64,000 nt of DNA from Streptomyces piniterrae (lineage in GTDB: Bacteria > Actinomycetota > Actinomycetes > Streptomycetales > Streptomycetaceae). The stretch spans positions 62,001 to 126,000 of the forward strand of contig NZ_SUMB01000006.1 in NCBI RefSeq assembly GCF_005048155.1. Direction: 5' to 3'. Below are positions 53,009 to 61,881 of the stretch, piece by piece; within the stretch, counting starts at the first letter, position 1, and every line of letters begins with the position of its first letter. The notes below the pieces were generated by a model, which worked only from the letters and a program-made list of their open reading frames with translations, did not search any database and was not told the origin of the DNA. The translations under genes and the position numbers were made by a program.

Positions 53009-53680
53009 TCAGGAGTTGAGATAGGTGAGCACCGCGAGCACCCGCCGGTGATCCCCGTCACTCTGCGACAGCCCGAGTTTCAGGAAGATATTGCTGACGT
53101 GCTTCTCCACCGCGCCGTCGCTGACCACCAGCTGCCGGGCGACCGCGGAGTTCGTCCGGCCCTCGGCCATCAGCCCCAGCACCTCCCGCTCCCGCGGTGT
53201 CAGATGGGCCAGCACATCCTGTTTCCGGCTGCGGCCGAGCAGCTGCGCGACCACCTCCGGGTCCAGCGCGGTGCCACCCTCGGCGACCCGCACCACCGCG
53301 TCGACGAACTCCCGCACCTCGGCCACCCGGTCCTTGAGCAGATAGCCGACGCCCCGGCTCGAACCGGCCAGCAGCTCCGTCGCGTATTGCTCCTCGACGT
53401 ACTGCGAGAGCACCAGCACCCCCAGGTCAGGGTGGTCCCGGCGCAACCGGATCGCGGCCCGCACCCCCTCGTCGGTGTGCGTCGGCGGCATCCGTACGTC
53501 CGCGACCACCACATCCGGCAGCGCGCCCTCGTCCGCCAACTCCCTGATGGCCTTGATCAGCGCCTCGGCGTCGCCCACACCCGCCACGACATCGTGCCCC
53601 CGGTCGGTCAGCAACCGCGTCAGGCCCTCCCGAAGCAGCACCGAATCCTCGGCGATGACCACCCGCACCCTGTCCTCCAC
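53009..53680 (-). CDS. NarL/LuxR-type response regulator
   Basis: A 223-residue two-component regulator. The receiver domain has the acidic pair IAED, the phospho-acceptor Asp in VVVADVRMPP near residue 57, and the Lys in GYLLKDRV. The C-terminal LuxR helix-turn-helix is LTPREREVLGLMAEGRTNSA followed by VEKHVSNIFLKLGL. GTG 53680 has GGGGGAG 8 bases upstream; GTG 53668 is also possible. It lies downstream of two paralogous histidine kinases on the same strand, and either or both may phosphorylate it. Confidence 0.92.
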   Translation of the reverse strand: MEDRVRVVIAEDSVLLREGLTRLLTDRGHDVVAGVGDAEALIKAIRELADEGALPDVVVADVRMPPTHTDEGVRAAIRLRRDHPDLGVLVLSQYVEEQYATELLAGSSRGVGYLLKDRVAEVREFVDAVVRVAEGGTALDPEVVAQLLGRSRKQDVLAHLTPREREVLGLMAEGRTNSAVARQLVVSDGAVEKHVSNIFLKLGLSQSDGDHRRVLAVLTYLNS

Positions 53681-53928
53681 GGTCCCGACTCCCCCATGCC
53701 TCGTCACTCCCCACCCTGCCAGCCACAGCATCCCAGCATTCGGACGGTGACGCGGCGAGTGACGGGCGATTGGAGCGGGGGACGGGCGAGGAGGTCGGGA
53801 GGACGGGCGCGGGGACGGGCGGGGAGGTGGGCGAGGAACCGACGGCCGGGGCCGGACCCCCGTCCCGGCCCCGGCCGCCGGTTGCCGGCGGCCGACAGCA
53901 GCCGGCCGCTAGCCGCCCGGACCGGCCG

Positions 53929-55242
53929 TCACCCGCGCCACGGCAGTTCGGCGGTTATGGACGTCGGGCCGCCGTTCGGCGAGTCCAGGACCAGCAGCCC
54001 GTCGACGGCGTGGAGTCGCTCGGCGAGCCCGGCCAGACCGCTGCCGACCTCGGTGTTCGCACCGCCCCGGCCGTCGTCCCGGACCAGCAGCATGATCCGG
54101 TCCGCGGTGTGCCAGACATCCACCGTCGCGCTCGTCGCCCGTGCGTGCCTCGACACGTTCTGCAGCAGCTCGGAGACGGTGAAGTAGGCGATTCCCTCGA
54201 TCGCCGCGGCCGGGCGGCGGTCCAGTTCGACGCTCACCGTCACCGGCACCGTGCAGCGCGCGGCCAGCGCGGAGAGCGCCGGGCCGAGCCCCCGGTCGGT
54301 CAGGATCGCCGGGTGGATTCCGCGGGCCAGATCCCGCAGCTCCTGGAGCGCGATCTTCACCTCGCCGTGTGCCTCGTCCACCATCTTCGCGGCGGCCTCG
54401 GGATCCTCCGCCAGCTTCTCCTTGGCCAGGCCCAGATCCATGGCGAGAGCGACCAGCCTGGCCTGCGCGCCGTCGTGCAGATCGCGCTCGATGCGCCGGA
54501 GATCGGCCGCCGCGGTGTCGACCACGACCCCGCGGTCCGACTCCAGCTCCGAGACCCGGCTGGCGAGGGAGGACGGGCCCAGCAGCCCATGGACCATGAC
54601 CCGGTCCACCTGCGTCAGCCCATGGATCACCCACGGCCCCGCCATCACGATCAGCAGCCCGACGGCGCTGGTGAGCCCTGTCTCCAGCGGAGTGTCGAGG
54701 TAGAGACCATGGCCGTATCCGTCGCCCATGATCTGGATGCCGGGCTGGCCCAGGTAGTCCGGGAACGTCCACCGCCACAGCGGATAGGCCAGCAGTCCCC
54801 AGCCCACGGCCCAGAAGGTCGTCGCGAAGATGAAGGCGAACAGCGCCCACGGGAAGTGCAGGAACGAGTAGAGAAGGTGCCGCCAGGAGGCCCCGCTCTT
54901 CAGCACCGCCCCGACCCATGCCAGCAGGCCCGGCTTGGCGGCGCGGACCGGCTCGGGCTCGGCCACCTCCTGCCCCAGCAGCGCGCGGGCTCGCGCCCGC
55001 TCCAGACCGCCCAGCGCACGGGTTCCGGCCAGCCCGCCCGCCAGCACCGGAATGCCCAGGAACGTCACCAGCAGGCCGGCGCCGAGCGAGATCACCGTTA
55101 TCGCGTACGCGAACATCAGGACGGCCAGCGGGACGCTCAGGAAGAGGTAGAGGTACCCCCGCCAGGCGTGCCCGGAGAACGGGGCCCGCAGCCCCATGGG
55201 CACCCGGGAGCCGCGAGGCTGCGGTGCGTATGCGGTATCCAT
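53929..55242 (-). CDS. HisKA_3 sensor histidine kinase (second of a tandem pair)
   Basis: A 437-residue sensor kinase. A DUF4118/sensor-type membrane part with four helices (pairs near residues 30-70 and 125-175, then one at about 205-225) precedes the phospho-acceptor motif RRIERDLHDGAQARLVALAM. The ATPase domain follows, with a TVSELLQNVSRHARA N-box, VRDDGRGGANTEVGSGLAGL and the C-terminal NGGPTSITAELPW. Its kinase core matches that of the upstream gene almost residue for residue, so they are duplicates. ATG 55242 is the most natural start; an earlier in-frame ATG adds a polar leader. Confidence 0.9.
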   Translation of the reverse strand: MDTAYAPQPRGSRVPMGLRAPFSGHAWRGYLYLFLSVPLAVLMFAYAITVISLGAGLLVTFLGIPVLAGGLAGTRALGGLERARARALLGQEVAEPEPVRAAKPGLLAWVGAVLKSGASWRHLLYSFLHFPWALFAFIFATTFWAVGWGLLAYPLWRWTFPDYLGQPGIQIMGDGYGHGLYLDTPLETGLTSAVGLLIVMAGPWVIHGLTQVDRVMVHGLLGPSSLASRVSELESDRGVVVDTAAADLRRIERDLHDGAQARLVALAMDLGLAKEKLAEDPEAAAKMVDEAHGEVKIALQELRDLARGIHPAILTDRGLGPALSALAARCTVPVTVSVELDRRPAAAIEGIAYFTVSELLQNVSRHARATSATVDVWHTADRIMLLVRDDGRGGANTEVGSGLAGLAERLHAVDGLLVLDSPNGGPTSITAELPWRG

Positions 55243-55434
55243 CGTCTCGTCGTCCGTTCTGCCGTGTCCGGTCTCCGTACGCGATTCCTGCCACGTCCGC
55301 CGAGCCGGCTCTCTTCGCCTACGTCCAGGGTCCGGTTCCGGCGCCGCCCGCACCATGAGGGTTTTCTCAGTCTTCTGCGGGGGTTTTCCCCACCCCCGGC
55401 CTGTGGCTGGGCGCAAAAACGCAGGTCAGGGCGG

Positions 55435-56658
55435 TCAGTCGCCGGCCGCGCCCGCCGCGCCCGCTGCACCCTCCGCCCGCGGCCGCCACGGCAGCTCCGC
55501 CGTCACCCGCGTGGGCCCGCCGGCCGGCGAATCCAGCATGAACAGGCCGTCCACGGCCCCCAGCCGATCGGCGAGCCCGGCCATCCCGCTGCCGCCGTCC
55601 AGCCGCGCACCGCCCCGCCCGTCGTCCTGCACCTGGATCAGCAGCCGGTCCGCCGACCGCCACACCTCCACCTCCGCCCGCCGCGCCGCACTGTGCTTCG
55701 AGACGTTCTGGAGCAGCTCGGAGACGGTGAAGTAGGCGATGCCCTCGATGGCGGGCGCGGGCCGCTCCTCCAGGTCGACGGAGGTGGTGACCGGCACCGT
55801 GCAGCGGCCGGCCAGCGAGGTCAGTGCGGGGCCCAGCCCGCGGTCCGTGAGGATCGCCGGATGGATGCCCCGGGCCAGATCCCGCAGTTCCTGAAGCGCC
55901 AGCTTCACCTCGCCGTGTGCCTCGTCCACCATCGCCGCCACGCTTTCGTCGGCCTGGCCCTCCAGGAGCTTCTCCTTGGCCAGCCCGAGGCCCATGGCGA
56001 GCGCGACCAGCCGGGCCTGTGCGCCGTCGTGCAGATCGCGTTCGATGCGGCGGAGGTCGGCCGCGGCCGTGTCGGTGACCGTCATCCGGTCCGACTCCAG
56101 CTCGGCGATCCGCCGCTCCAGCTCGTCGGACGGCGAGAGCAGCCCGCGCACCATGGCCCGGTCCACGTTCGTCAGCCACCGGGCCAGCCACGGCAACACC
56201 GGCCACGCCACGAACAGCGAGACGAAGGTGAGCGTGAAGGTGAGGAGGGCCCAGGGCAGCCGGATGAACGCGAACAGCGCGTGCCGCCAGGCGACCGGGT
56301 CCTTCAGACACGTCCACAGCCACGGGAAGAACCCCCGCTCGCCCGGTCGCAGTCCGCTCGGCTCCGGCACCCGCACCCCGAGCAGTACCCGTGCCCGCGC
56401 CCGCTCCAGCCTCCCGTACTGCCGGCATGCCATCAGCCCCGCCGCCAACAACGGCAGCCCGATCACCGTGACGGACAGCCCGAGCCCCAGCGCGAGCCAG
56501 ACCACGACCAGGGCGAACGCGGCCACACCCAACGGGAAATTGGACAGAAGGTATGCGATTTCCCGCCAGGTCCAGGCGTTGAGAGGTGCTCTGGGAGCAG
56601 GTGGTGAGGTGCCGTCAAGGGCGCCATGAGCAGCACTGGGCCGGGAATTGTCCGTCAT
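55435..56658 (-). CDS. HisKA_3 sensor histidine kinase (first of a tandem pair)
   Basis: A 407-residue paralogue of the next gene. Membrane helices are at about residues 35-75 and 125-165; one sensor segment present in the neighbour is shorter here. Kinase motifs are RRIERDLHDGAQARLVALAM, then TVSELLQNVSKHSAARRAEV, QDDGRGGARLDGGSGMAGL and GGPTRVTAELPW. The C-terminus is an Ala/Gly tail. ATG 56658. First gene of a kinase-kinase-regulator set, divergent from the RDD gene. The sensor parts differ more than the catalytic parts, which suggests two input signals for one regulator. Confidence 0.9.
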   Translation of the reverse strand: MTDNSRPSAAHGALDGTSPPAPRAPLNAWTWREIAYLLSNFPLGVAAFALVVVWLALGLGLSVTVIGLPLLAAGLMACRQYGRLERARARVLLGVRVPEPSGLRPGERGFFPWLWTCLKDPVAWRHALFAFIRLPWALLTFTLTFVSLFVAWPVLPWLARWLTNVDRAMVRGLLSPSDELERRIAELESDRMTVTDTAAADLRRIERDLHDGAQARLVALAMGLGLAKEKLLEGQADESVAAMVDEAHGEVKLALQELRDLARGIHPAILTDRGLGPALTSLAGRCTVPVTTSVDLEERPAPAIEGIAYFTVSELLQNVSKHSAARRAEVEVWRSADRLLIQVQDDGRGGARLDGGSGMAGLADRLGAVDGLFMLDSPAGGPTRVTAELPWRPRAEGAAGAAGAAGD

Positions 56659-56842
56659 GCGCCCAAGCCTGCACCGGCCGCGGCCTCGCGTGCCATGGGG
56701 TACGTAGGGTGCCGGGGGGTGGGGTTTGCCCTACCCCCAGCACCCCACCCCCCACCTCGCCCGGGTAACCGTTTGCGATCGATTGCCGTGCGACACGGGA
56801 ACCCGTTTGTGCCGGACGTGGAAGCCGTATTGGATCAAGCCC

Positions 56843-57370
56843 ATGAGTGGATTTCCGCCGCCACAGGGCGAGTTCGGCCCCCCGCCGGCGCCCGCGTACG
56901 CGTACCCGCCGCAGGTCAGTGGCCCGAGCGAGCAGATGCTGGCCAATCAGGGGGCCCGGCTCGGCGCGCGGCTCCTGGACATTTTGTTCGTCTTCGTCCT
57001 GATGGCCGTGGTGGCCGGTGGTTCCGCCCTGGTCCACGCGATGGCTCCGGGGAGCGAGGCGCTGGGTGTGATCACCGGAGTGATCGCCATCATCTCCCTG
57101 GTCGTGCTGGTGTTTCACGAGCCCTTCATGAACTGGAAGTTCGGCGGCACCCTCGGGAAGCAGATCTGCGGACTGCGGGTCGCGCGGCTCGAGGACGGGC
57201 GGAACATCTCGCTCGGCCGTGCCTTCGGCCGGTTCCTCGTGGTCTTCCCGATGGGCTTTGTGCCGTTCCTGTCGCTGCTGAACCTGCTGTGGTGCTGCTG
57301 GGACAAGCCGTACCGGCAGTGCCTGCACGACAAGGCGGCGACCACGGTGGTGGTCAAGCGCGCCCCGTGA
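56843..57370 (+). CDS. RDD-family membrane protein
   Basis: A 175-residue protein with a Pro/Tyr-rich start (GFPPPQGEFGPPPAPAYAYP) and the RDD domain: GARLGARLLDILFVFVLMAV with the Arg and Asp that name the family, then a helix pair and a conserved SLGRAFGRFL-like LGKQICGLRVARLEDG segment. RDD proteins are small membrane proteins, some linked to ion transport. ATG 56843 has a poor ribosome site. It precedes the EccD-like gene by 163 bp. Confidence 0.8.
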   Translation: MSGFPPPQGEFGPPPAPAYAYPPQVSGPSEQMLANQGARLGARLLDILFVFVLMAVVAGGSALVHAMAPGSEALGVITGVIAIISLVVLVFHEPFMNWKFGGTLGKQICGLRVARLEDGRNISLGRAFGRFLVVFPMGFVPFLSLLNLLWCCWDKPYRQCLHDKAATTVVVKRAP

Positions 57371-57458
57371 GCGCCCCATGAGTGGCTCTTGAGCGTCTCG
57401 TAAGCCGGCCTCCCCGTAGCCCATGCCGCCGCGTTGGCGCAGGTTAGTGCCTATCTCG

Positions 57459-57467
57459 TTATCCACA
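57459..57467 (+). other. Perfect consensus DnaA box
   Basis: TTATCCACA, single, about 70 bp before the EccD-like gene. It may bind DnaA; no cluster of boxes, so no origin. Confidence 0.35.
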
Positions 57468-57533
57468 GGGTGGACACCGCGCGGCGGCGGGACCGTATTG
57501 TGATGCGGATAGGAACGGGAGAGGCGAGGAACG

Positions 57534-58886
57534 ATGGGGACGGGCGTGTCCGCGGGGGCGGGGCAGCGGAGCGGCCTCAGCCGGGTGACGCTGGTCGGTG
57601 AGCGACGGCGCGTCGAGCTCGTCGTACCCGCGCAGGAGTCCATAGGGGCGCTGCTGCCCGACATCCTTCGGCTGCTCGGCGAACGGGCGGGCAGCGGTCC
57701 CTCGGCGCGCCGGCTGGTCACGTCCCATGGCGCGGTGCTCGCGCCGCACGACTCGTTGGCCTCCGCCAAGGTGCCCGAGGGCGCCGTGCTGCGGCTCATA
57801 CGGGAGATGGACGGGGCGTCCGCGTCCCCCGAGCCGGGCCTCGCGGACGAGGCGGCCGACCCCCTCGACGTCCGTGGTTGGGGCTGGGGCGAGCGGACCA
57901 GCGTCTGGACGGCGGTGACGGCGAGCGTGCTGCTCGCGGCGGTCGCCGGTGTGTGCGCGGCCGTCTGGTACGGGGACGGCGGCACCGCTCTCTGGCTCGG
58001 TATAGCCGCCGTGTTCGTCGTGGCCGCCGGTGCGGCGATCGGCGCCCTGGCCGGCCGCACCGGGCAACACGCCCCGGCCGCCGCCCTGTTGCTGGCCGGT
58101 GGCGCCCTCGGCCTGATCGCCGCCTGGCAGGCGGCATCGGGCGGCAGCGCCCGGCTGGCCTCCGTCGGACTGACGGCCGCCGCCGTGCTCGCGCTCCTCG
58201 GCCTCTGCACGCCCCTGGGGCGCGGCGGCCTGATCGGCGCGGCCTCGGTCGCGCTCGCGGTAGGCGGCTGGGAACTGGGGCTGGCGCTGACCACCCCAGC
58301 CCGTACGGGAGTTGCGCTCGGCTTCGTCTCCGTCCTCGTCCTCGGATATCTGCCGCGGCTCGCCCTGATGGCGGCCGGTCTGACCCGGCTGGACGACCAG
58401 CGCTCCGGTGGCACCCCGGTCAGCCGGCACCAAGTGGCAGCCGCACTGGGCGCAACGCATCGCGGGCTCGCCCCGGCCACCGTCGCCATGGCGCTCTCGG
58501 CCGGCGCGGCGGGCGTGCTGGCGGCGGGTGCGTCCGGCGTCTGGACCGTGCTCGTCGCCGTCCTCCTGTGCGTCGTGTTGTTCTCGCGGGCGCGCGCCTA
58601 CCCGCTGGCGGTGGAGGTCGTCGCGCTGCTGGCGGCGGGCATGGCCGTGTGCGTACGGCTTGTTCTGCTGTGGGCGACGGACGGCGGGGCGGCGGCGGGC
58701 GCCCTGGTGGCGCTGTGCGCGCTGGCGGCGCTTCCCGTCGCCGGCCTCGCGGTGCGCGTGCCGGAGCCCGTACGGGCACGGTTGCGGCGGTGGCTGGACA
58801 TGGTCGAGTCGATCGGTGTGATGGCGCTGATCCCGGTGGCGCTGGGGGCCTTCGGGGTCTACAGCTTGCTGCTGGGCGGGTCCTGA
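57534..58886 (+). CDS. Type VII secretion membrane protein EccD-like
   Basis: A 450-residue protein with the EccD layout. A ubiquitin-like (YukD) domain covers about residues 15-92 (SRVTLVGERRRVELVVPAQE to EGAVLRLI). About eleven membrane helices follow from 122 to 448. In type VII systems EccD lines the membrane complex together with EccB, EccC and EccE, none of which is encoded nearby. ATG 57534 lies behind GAGGCGAGG. The next gene, on the same strand 23 bp later, encodes an EspI-like ATPase, repeating the EspI/EccD1 pairing of mycobacterial ESX-1 (there with EspI first). Confidence 0.78.
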   Translation: MGTGVSAGAGQRSGLSRVTLVGERRRVELVVPAQESIGALLPDILRLLGERAGSGPSARRLVTSHGAVLAPHDSLASAKVPEGAVLRLIREMDGASASPEPGLADEAADPLDVRGWGWGERTSVWTAVTASVLLAAVAGVCAAVWYGDGGTALWLGIAAVFVVAAGAAIGALAGRTGQHAPAAALLLAGGALGLIAAWQAASGGSARLASVGLTAAAVLALLGLCTPLGRGGLIGAASVALAVGGWELGLALTTPARTGVALGFVSVLVLGYLPRLALMAAGLTRLDDQRSGGTPVSRHQVAAALGATHRGLAPATVAMALSAGAAGVLAAGASGVWTVLVAVLLCVVLFSRARAYPLAVEVVALLAAGMAVCVRLVLLWATDGGAAAGALVALCALAALPVAGLAVRVPEPVRARLRRWLDMVESIGVMALIPVALGAFGVYSLLLGGS

Positions 58887-58909
58887 CCGAGAAGGGCGGG
58901 GGAGAGGCC

Positions 58910-61228
58910 ATGTCGGCGGAGCCGGGGTCGCTGTCGGGGACCGGGTCGGGAGCGGGCGCGGACGCGGGAGTGGGGACGGGCGCGGGGACGGGCGCGGGAT
59001 CGTCACCGTCACCGCAGTCGCCACCGCCATCGGATGCGTATGCGTATGCGCATAACGAAGCTGAGCGGGTGGGGCAGGGGTTGTCCGCAACCGGGTGGCA
59101 AGAGGGACGGCAGGGCGATGAGTTGCGTGAGCGGGAAGGGGGTGCGGGTTCGGTGAGTGCGATGGATGAGGCTGGCGTGGCGAGTGCGACGGGTGTGACA
59201 GGAGCGATGGGCGAGGCAGGGATGACGGGCACGACGGCCGGGACGGGCCCGATGCGTGGGGCGCCGCCCGGAGCCGGCGCCACGCCGGGCCCCCTGAACA
59301 CGCCGGGATCGCTGCCCGCGGCGCAGCCGATGCCCGCGGCGGCGCCCGTGGCGGCACCGGCTTCCGGGCCGCGACCGGCCGCGCCCGAGGCGTACGCGGC
59401 GTCGGCAACGGGACCGTCCGTACCGGGACCGTCCGCGCCGGGAGCGTCCATACCGGGGCCGTCCGTGCCGCCACCGTCCACGCCCGCCGCGCCTTCGCAG
59501 GCGCCCGCTCCCACGCAGCCCGCCCCATCGGGACCGGCATCGGCACCGGCCGCGCAGGCCCCCACCCCGCAGGCCCCCACCCCGCAGGCCCCCACCCCGC
59601 AGGCCCCCACCCCGCAGGCCCCCACCCCGCAGGCTCCCGCCTCCGGGCGCTACGGCCGATCCGCGCGGCTGCCGTCCAGTACGCCCGTCTCCGTCCCGCT
59701 GCTGCCGCCGGAACTGGCCGCCGGGCAGCCCAAGCCGCGGCGCGGTGACCCGCTGAGCCGGCGCGCCGGGCGGGCGCTGCGCCGGGTGTTCGCCTCGTCC
59801 CCGGCTGCCGAGACGGCAGCCGTCACACAGGCCGCGTACGCCATCCAGCAGCCCGTGACCACGGGCCGGCAGATCGCCGTGTCCAGCATCCGCGGCGGCG
59901 CGGGCAAGTCCACCGTCGCAGCCCTGCTGGCGCTCACCTACGCGCACTACCGGCCCGATCCGGTGCTCGCCGTCGAGGCCGATCCGGCGCTCGGCACGCT
60001 GCCGCACCGGCTCGGCGCTCGGGAGGTGCGCTGGTCGGGCAGCGATCTGGCGCAGATCGTCGACCCCTCGATGCTGATCACGGACCTGACCGGCTACCTC
60101 CTGCCGTTCGCGGGCGGCGGCTGGCTGCTGCCCGGCAGCCAGGGCGCCATCGGCACGCGGCTGGACATCGACACGTACCGGGTCGTGATGACGTCGTTGC
60201 GCCGGCACTTCGCGGCCACCGTGGTGGACTGCGAAACGCTGCCCGCCGAGGTGGCACGCACCGCGCTGGTGACGACGCAGGCGCGGGTGCTGGTCACCCC
60301 GGCCACCCCGGAGGGCGTGGCGGCCACCCGGTCCGTACTGGACTGGGTCGGCGGCCTGCACCCCGGCCTGCTGCCGACCACCGTGGTCGTGCTCACCCAT
60401 TCCTCGCCCGACAGCGGCGTCGACGTCCGCAAGGCGGCCGAGCATCTGGGGGCCGGGGGCGCGGCGGTGCTGCCACTCCCGTACGACCGTCATCTGGCGG
60501 CCGGCGGCGCCATCCGCACGGAACTGCTGGGGGAGCGGACGCGGGAGGCGGCGGCACGGATCGCGGCCGAGGTGATGGACCGGGCGGTCTCGCGCGAGCG
60601 GGGGAAGGGGGCGCAGGCGCAGGCTCAACACCAGCCCCAGCCCCAGCCCCAGCCCCAGCCCCAGTCGCACCAGCCCCAGCCGTCGCAGCACCAGCACCAG
60701 CACCAGCAGCCGCATCACCGCACGCCTCAGCAGCATCAGCCCAGGCCTGCCCCTCAGCAGACCCAGCCGATGCCTCCGATTCAGCCGACGCCTCAGGCCC
60801 AGCCCGCTCCCCAGACGCAGCCGCAGCCAATGGCTCAGGGCCACATCCAGCCCCAGTACCCCGCGCCGTCGCCGCACCACCAGGCGCCATCCGACCCCCG
60901 GCACCACCAGCCGCACCTGCGACCGCAACCGCAACCGCAGTCTCAGCCCCCGGTGGCCCAGCCGATGCCGGGCGCGCCCACCCCGCCGACGATGCCCGCC
61001 CCGCCGCCCGCCGCAGCGGAATCAGCCACGTCGGCCACTCCGGCCACTCCAGCCCCGGCAGTCAGCCTCTCCAAACCCACTGATCGGCCAGATTCCACCC
61101 AGCCCACCCAGCCCACCCAGCCCACCCAGCCCGCCAGGCCCACCGGACCCGCCGCCGCTCCCTCCACCCGCGCTGCCCCCGCCGCCCCCGATCTCCGCAG
61201 CCCGTTCGACGGCGGACCCGTCCGCTGA
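58910..61228 (+). CDS. EspI-like protein: disordered Pro/Ala region plus MinD/ParA-type ATPase
   Basis: A 772-residue protein in three parts. Residues 1-245 are Gly/Ala/Ser/Pro-rich and include QAPTP repeated five times (DNA tandem repeat at 59555-59629). Residues about 315-560 are a P-loop ATPase of the MinD/ParA class, with a variant deviant Walker A SIRGGAGKSTVAALLA, EADPALGTL and a later VVDCETLP strand. The last 210 residues are Gln/Pro/His-rich (QPQPQPQPQ, HQHQHQQPHH, four TQP units). ESX-1 EspI has the same Pro-rich plus ATPase order. ATG 58910 lies behind GGGGGAGAGG. A regulatory or chaperone role for a secretion complex is inferred. Confidence 0.75.
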   Translation: MSAEPGSLSGTGSGAGADAGVGTGAGTGAGSSPSPQSPPPSDAYAYAHNEAERVGQGLSATGWQEGRQGDELREREGGAGSVSAMDEAGVASATGVTGAMGEAGMTGTTAGTGPMRGAPPGAGATPGPLNTPGSLPAAQPMPAAAPVAAPASGPRPAAPEAYAASATGPSVPGPSAPGASIPGPSVPPPSTPAAPSQAPAPTQPAPSGPASAPAAQAPTPQAPTPQAPTPQAPTPQAPTPQAPASGRYGRSARLPSSTPVSVPLLPPELAAGQPKPRRGDPLSRRAGRALRRVFASSPAAETAAVTQAAYAIQQPVTTGRQIAVSSIRGGAGKSTVAALLALTYAHYRPDPVLAVEADPALGTLPHRLGAREVRWSGSDLAQIVDPSMLITDLTGYLLPFAGGGWLLPGSQGAIGTRLDIDTYRVVMTSLRRHFAATVVDCETLPAEVARTALVTTQARVLVTPATPEGVAATRSVLDWVGGLHPGLLPTTVVVLTHSSPDSGVDVRKAAEHLGAGGAAVLPLPYDRHLAAGGAIRTELLGERTREAAARIAAEVMDRAVSRERGKGAQAQAQHQPQPQPQPQPQSHQPQPSQHQHQHQQPHHRTPQQHQPRPAPQQTQPMPPIQPTPQAQPAPQTQPQPMAQGHIQPQYPAPSPHHQAPSDPRHHQPHLRPQPQPQSQPPVAQPMPGAPTPPTMPAPPPAAAESATSATPATPAPAVSLSKPTDRPDSTQPTQPTQPTQPARPTGPAAAPSTRAAPAAPDLRSPFDGGPVR
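59555..59629 (+). repeat. Five perfect 15-bp tandem repeats (coding)
   Basis: CAGGCCCCCACCCCG five times, then a diverged sixth (CAGGCTCCC). It encodes QAPTP units in the disordered part of the EspI-like protein. Perfect copies in coding DNA suggest recent expansion and likely strain-to-strain length variation. Confidence 0.85.
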
Positions 61229-61479
61229 CCCGGTCCGTCCCGCCTGCCGTCGCCGTCCTCCAGGCTCCGTCTTCCCGTCTCCGTCCGACTCGTGAGACAG
61301 TCCCTGAGACAACCGGCCGTGACGTCTACGCTGCCGCCCGCCCAGGATGGGCGAAGTAGGGACAACCTCACCGTCGGCGACGACGCGGCTGCTCGGGGCG
61401 GCCCGGCAGGGCCTAGACTCCCGTCCGTACAGATCGTCGAAGTCGTTGAACAAGCGCAAGTCAGGGAGCGAGGACGGAC

Positions 61480-61881
61480 GTGGTGGACGCGACCGCACGC
61501 ACCACCGTCGCCGCGGACTACTTCCAGGGCTATTCGGTCGTCGGGCTGATCGCCGTGGTCGGCGTGCTCTTCGTGGCCGTGGCCTTCGGGGCCGGGCGGC
61601 TGCTGCGCCCGGTTGTGCCGACGCCCGAGAAGCTGCTGACGTATGAATGCGGTGTGGACCCGGTCGGTGAGGGCTGGGCGCACACCCAGGTCCGCTACTA
61701 CGTCTACGCCTTCCTCTACGTCATCTTCGCCGTCGACTCGATCTTCCTGTTCCCCTGGGCGACGGTCTTCGCCGCCCCCGGTTTCGGCGGCGTGACGCTC
61801 GTGGAGATGTTCGTCTTCCTCGGCTTCCTGACCGTCGGACTGCTCTACGCATGGAAGAAGGGCGTCCTGCAATGGACGTGA
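61480..61881 (+). CDS. nuoA2: NADH-quinone oxidoreductase subunit A, second copy
   Basis: A 133-residue paralogue of NuoA and first gene of a second nuo cluster. It keeps the family loop KLLTYECGVDPVGEGWAHTQ with its cysteine, then VRYYVYAFLYVIFAVDSIFL and three helices. GTG 61480 follows GGGAGCGAGGACG, the same ribosome-site sequence used by nuoA; GTG 61483 is equally possible. The 251-bp gap upstream shows a TGAGACA direct repeat near 61295 and a possible -10 (TAGACT at about 61416) but no Rex-like site. The end overlaps nuoB2 by 10 bp. Confidence 0.93.
   Translation: MVDATARTTVAADYFQGYSVVGLIAVVGVLFVAVAFGAGRLLRPVVPTPEKLLTYECGVDPVGEGWAHTQVRYYVYAFLYVIFAVDSIFLFPWATVFAAPGFGGVTLVEMFVFLGFLTVGLLYAWKKGVLQWT

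Noticed and set aside
57459..57467. Replication origin suggested by a DnaA box
   Set aside because: Only isolated boxes occur; no cluster, and no dnaA or dnaN gene nearby.
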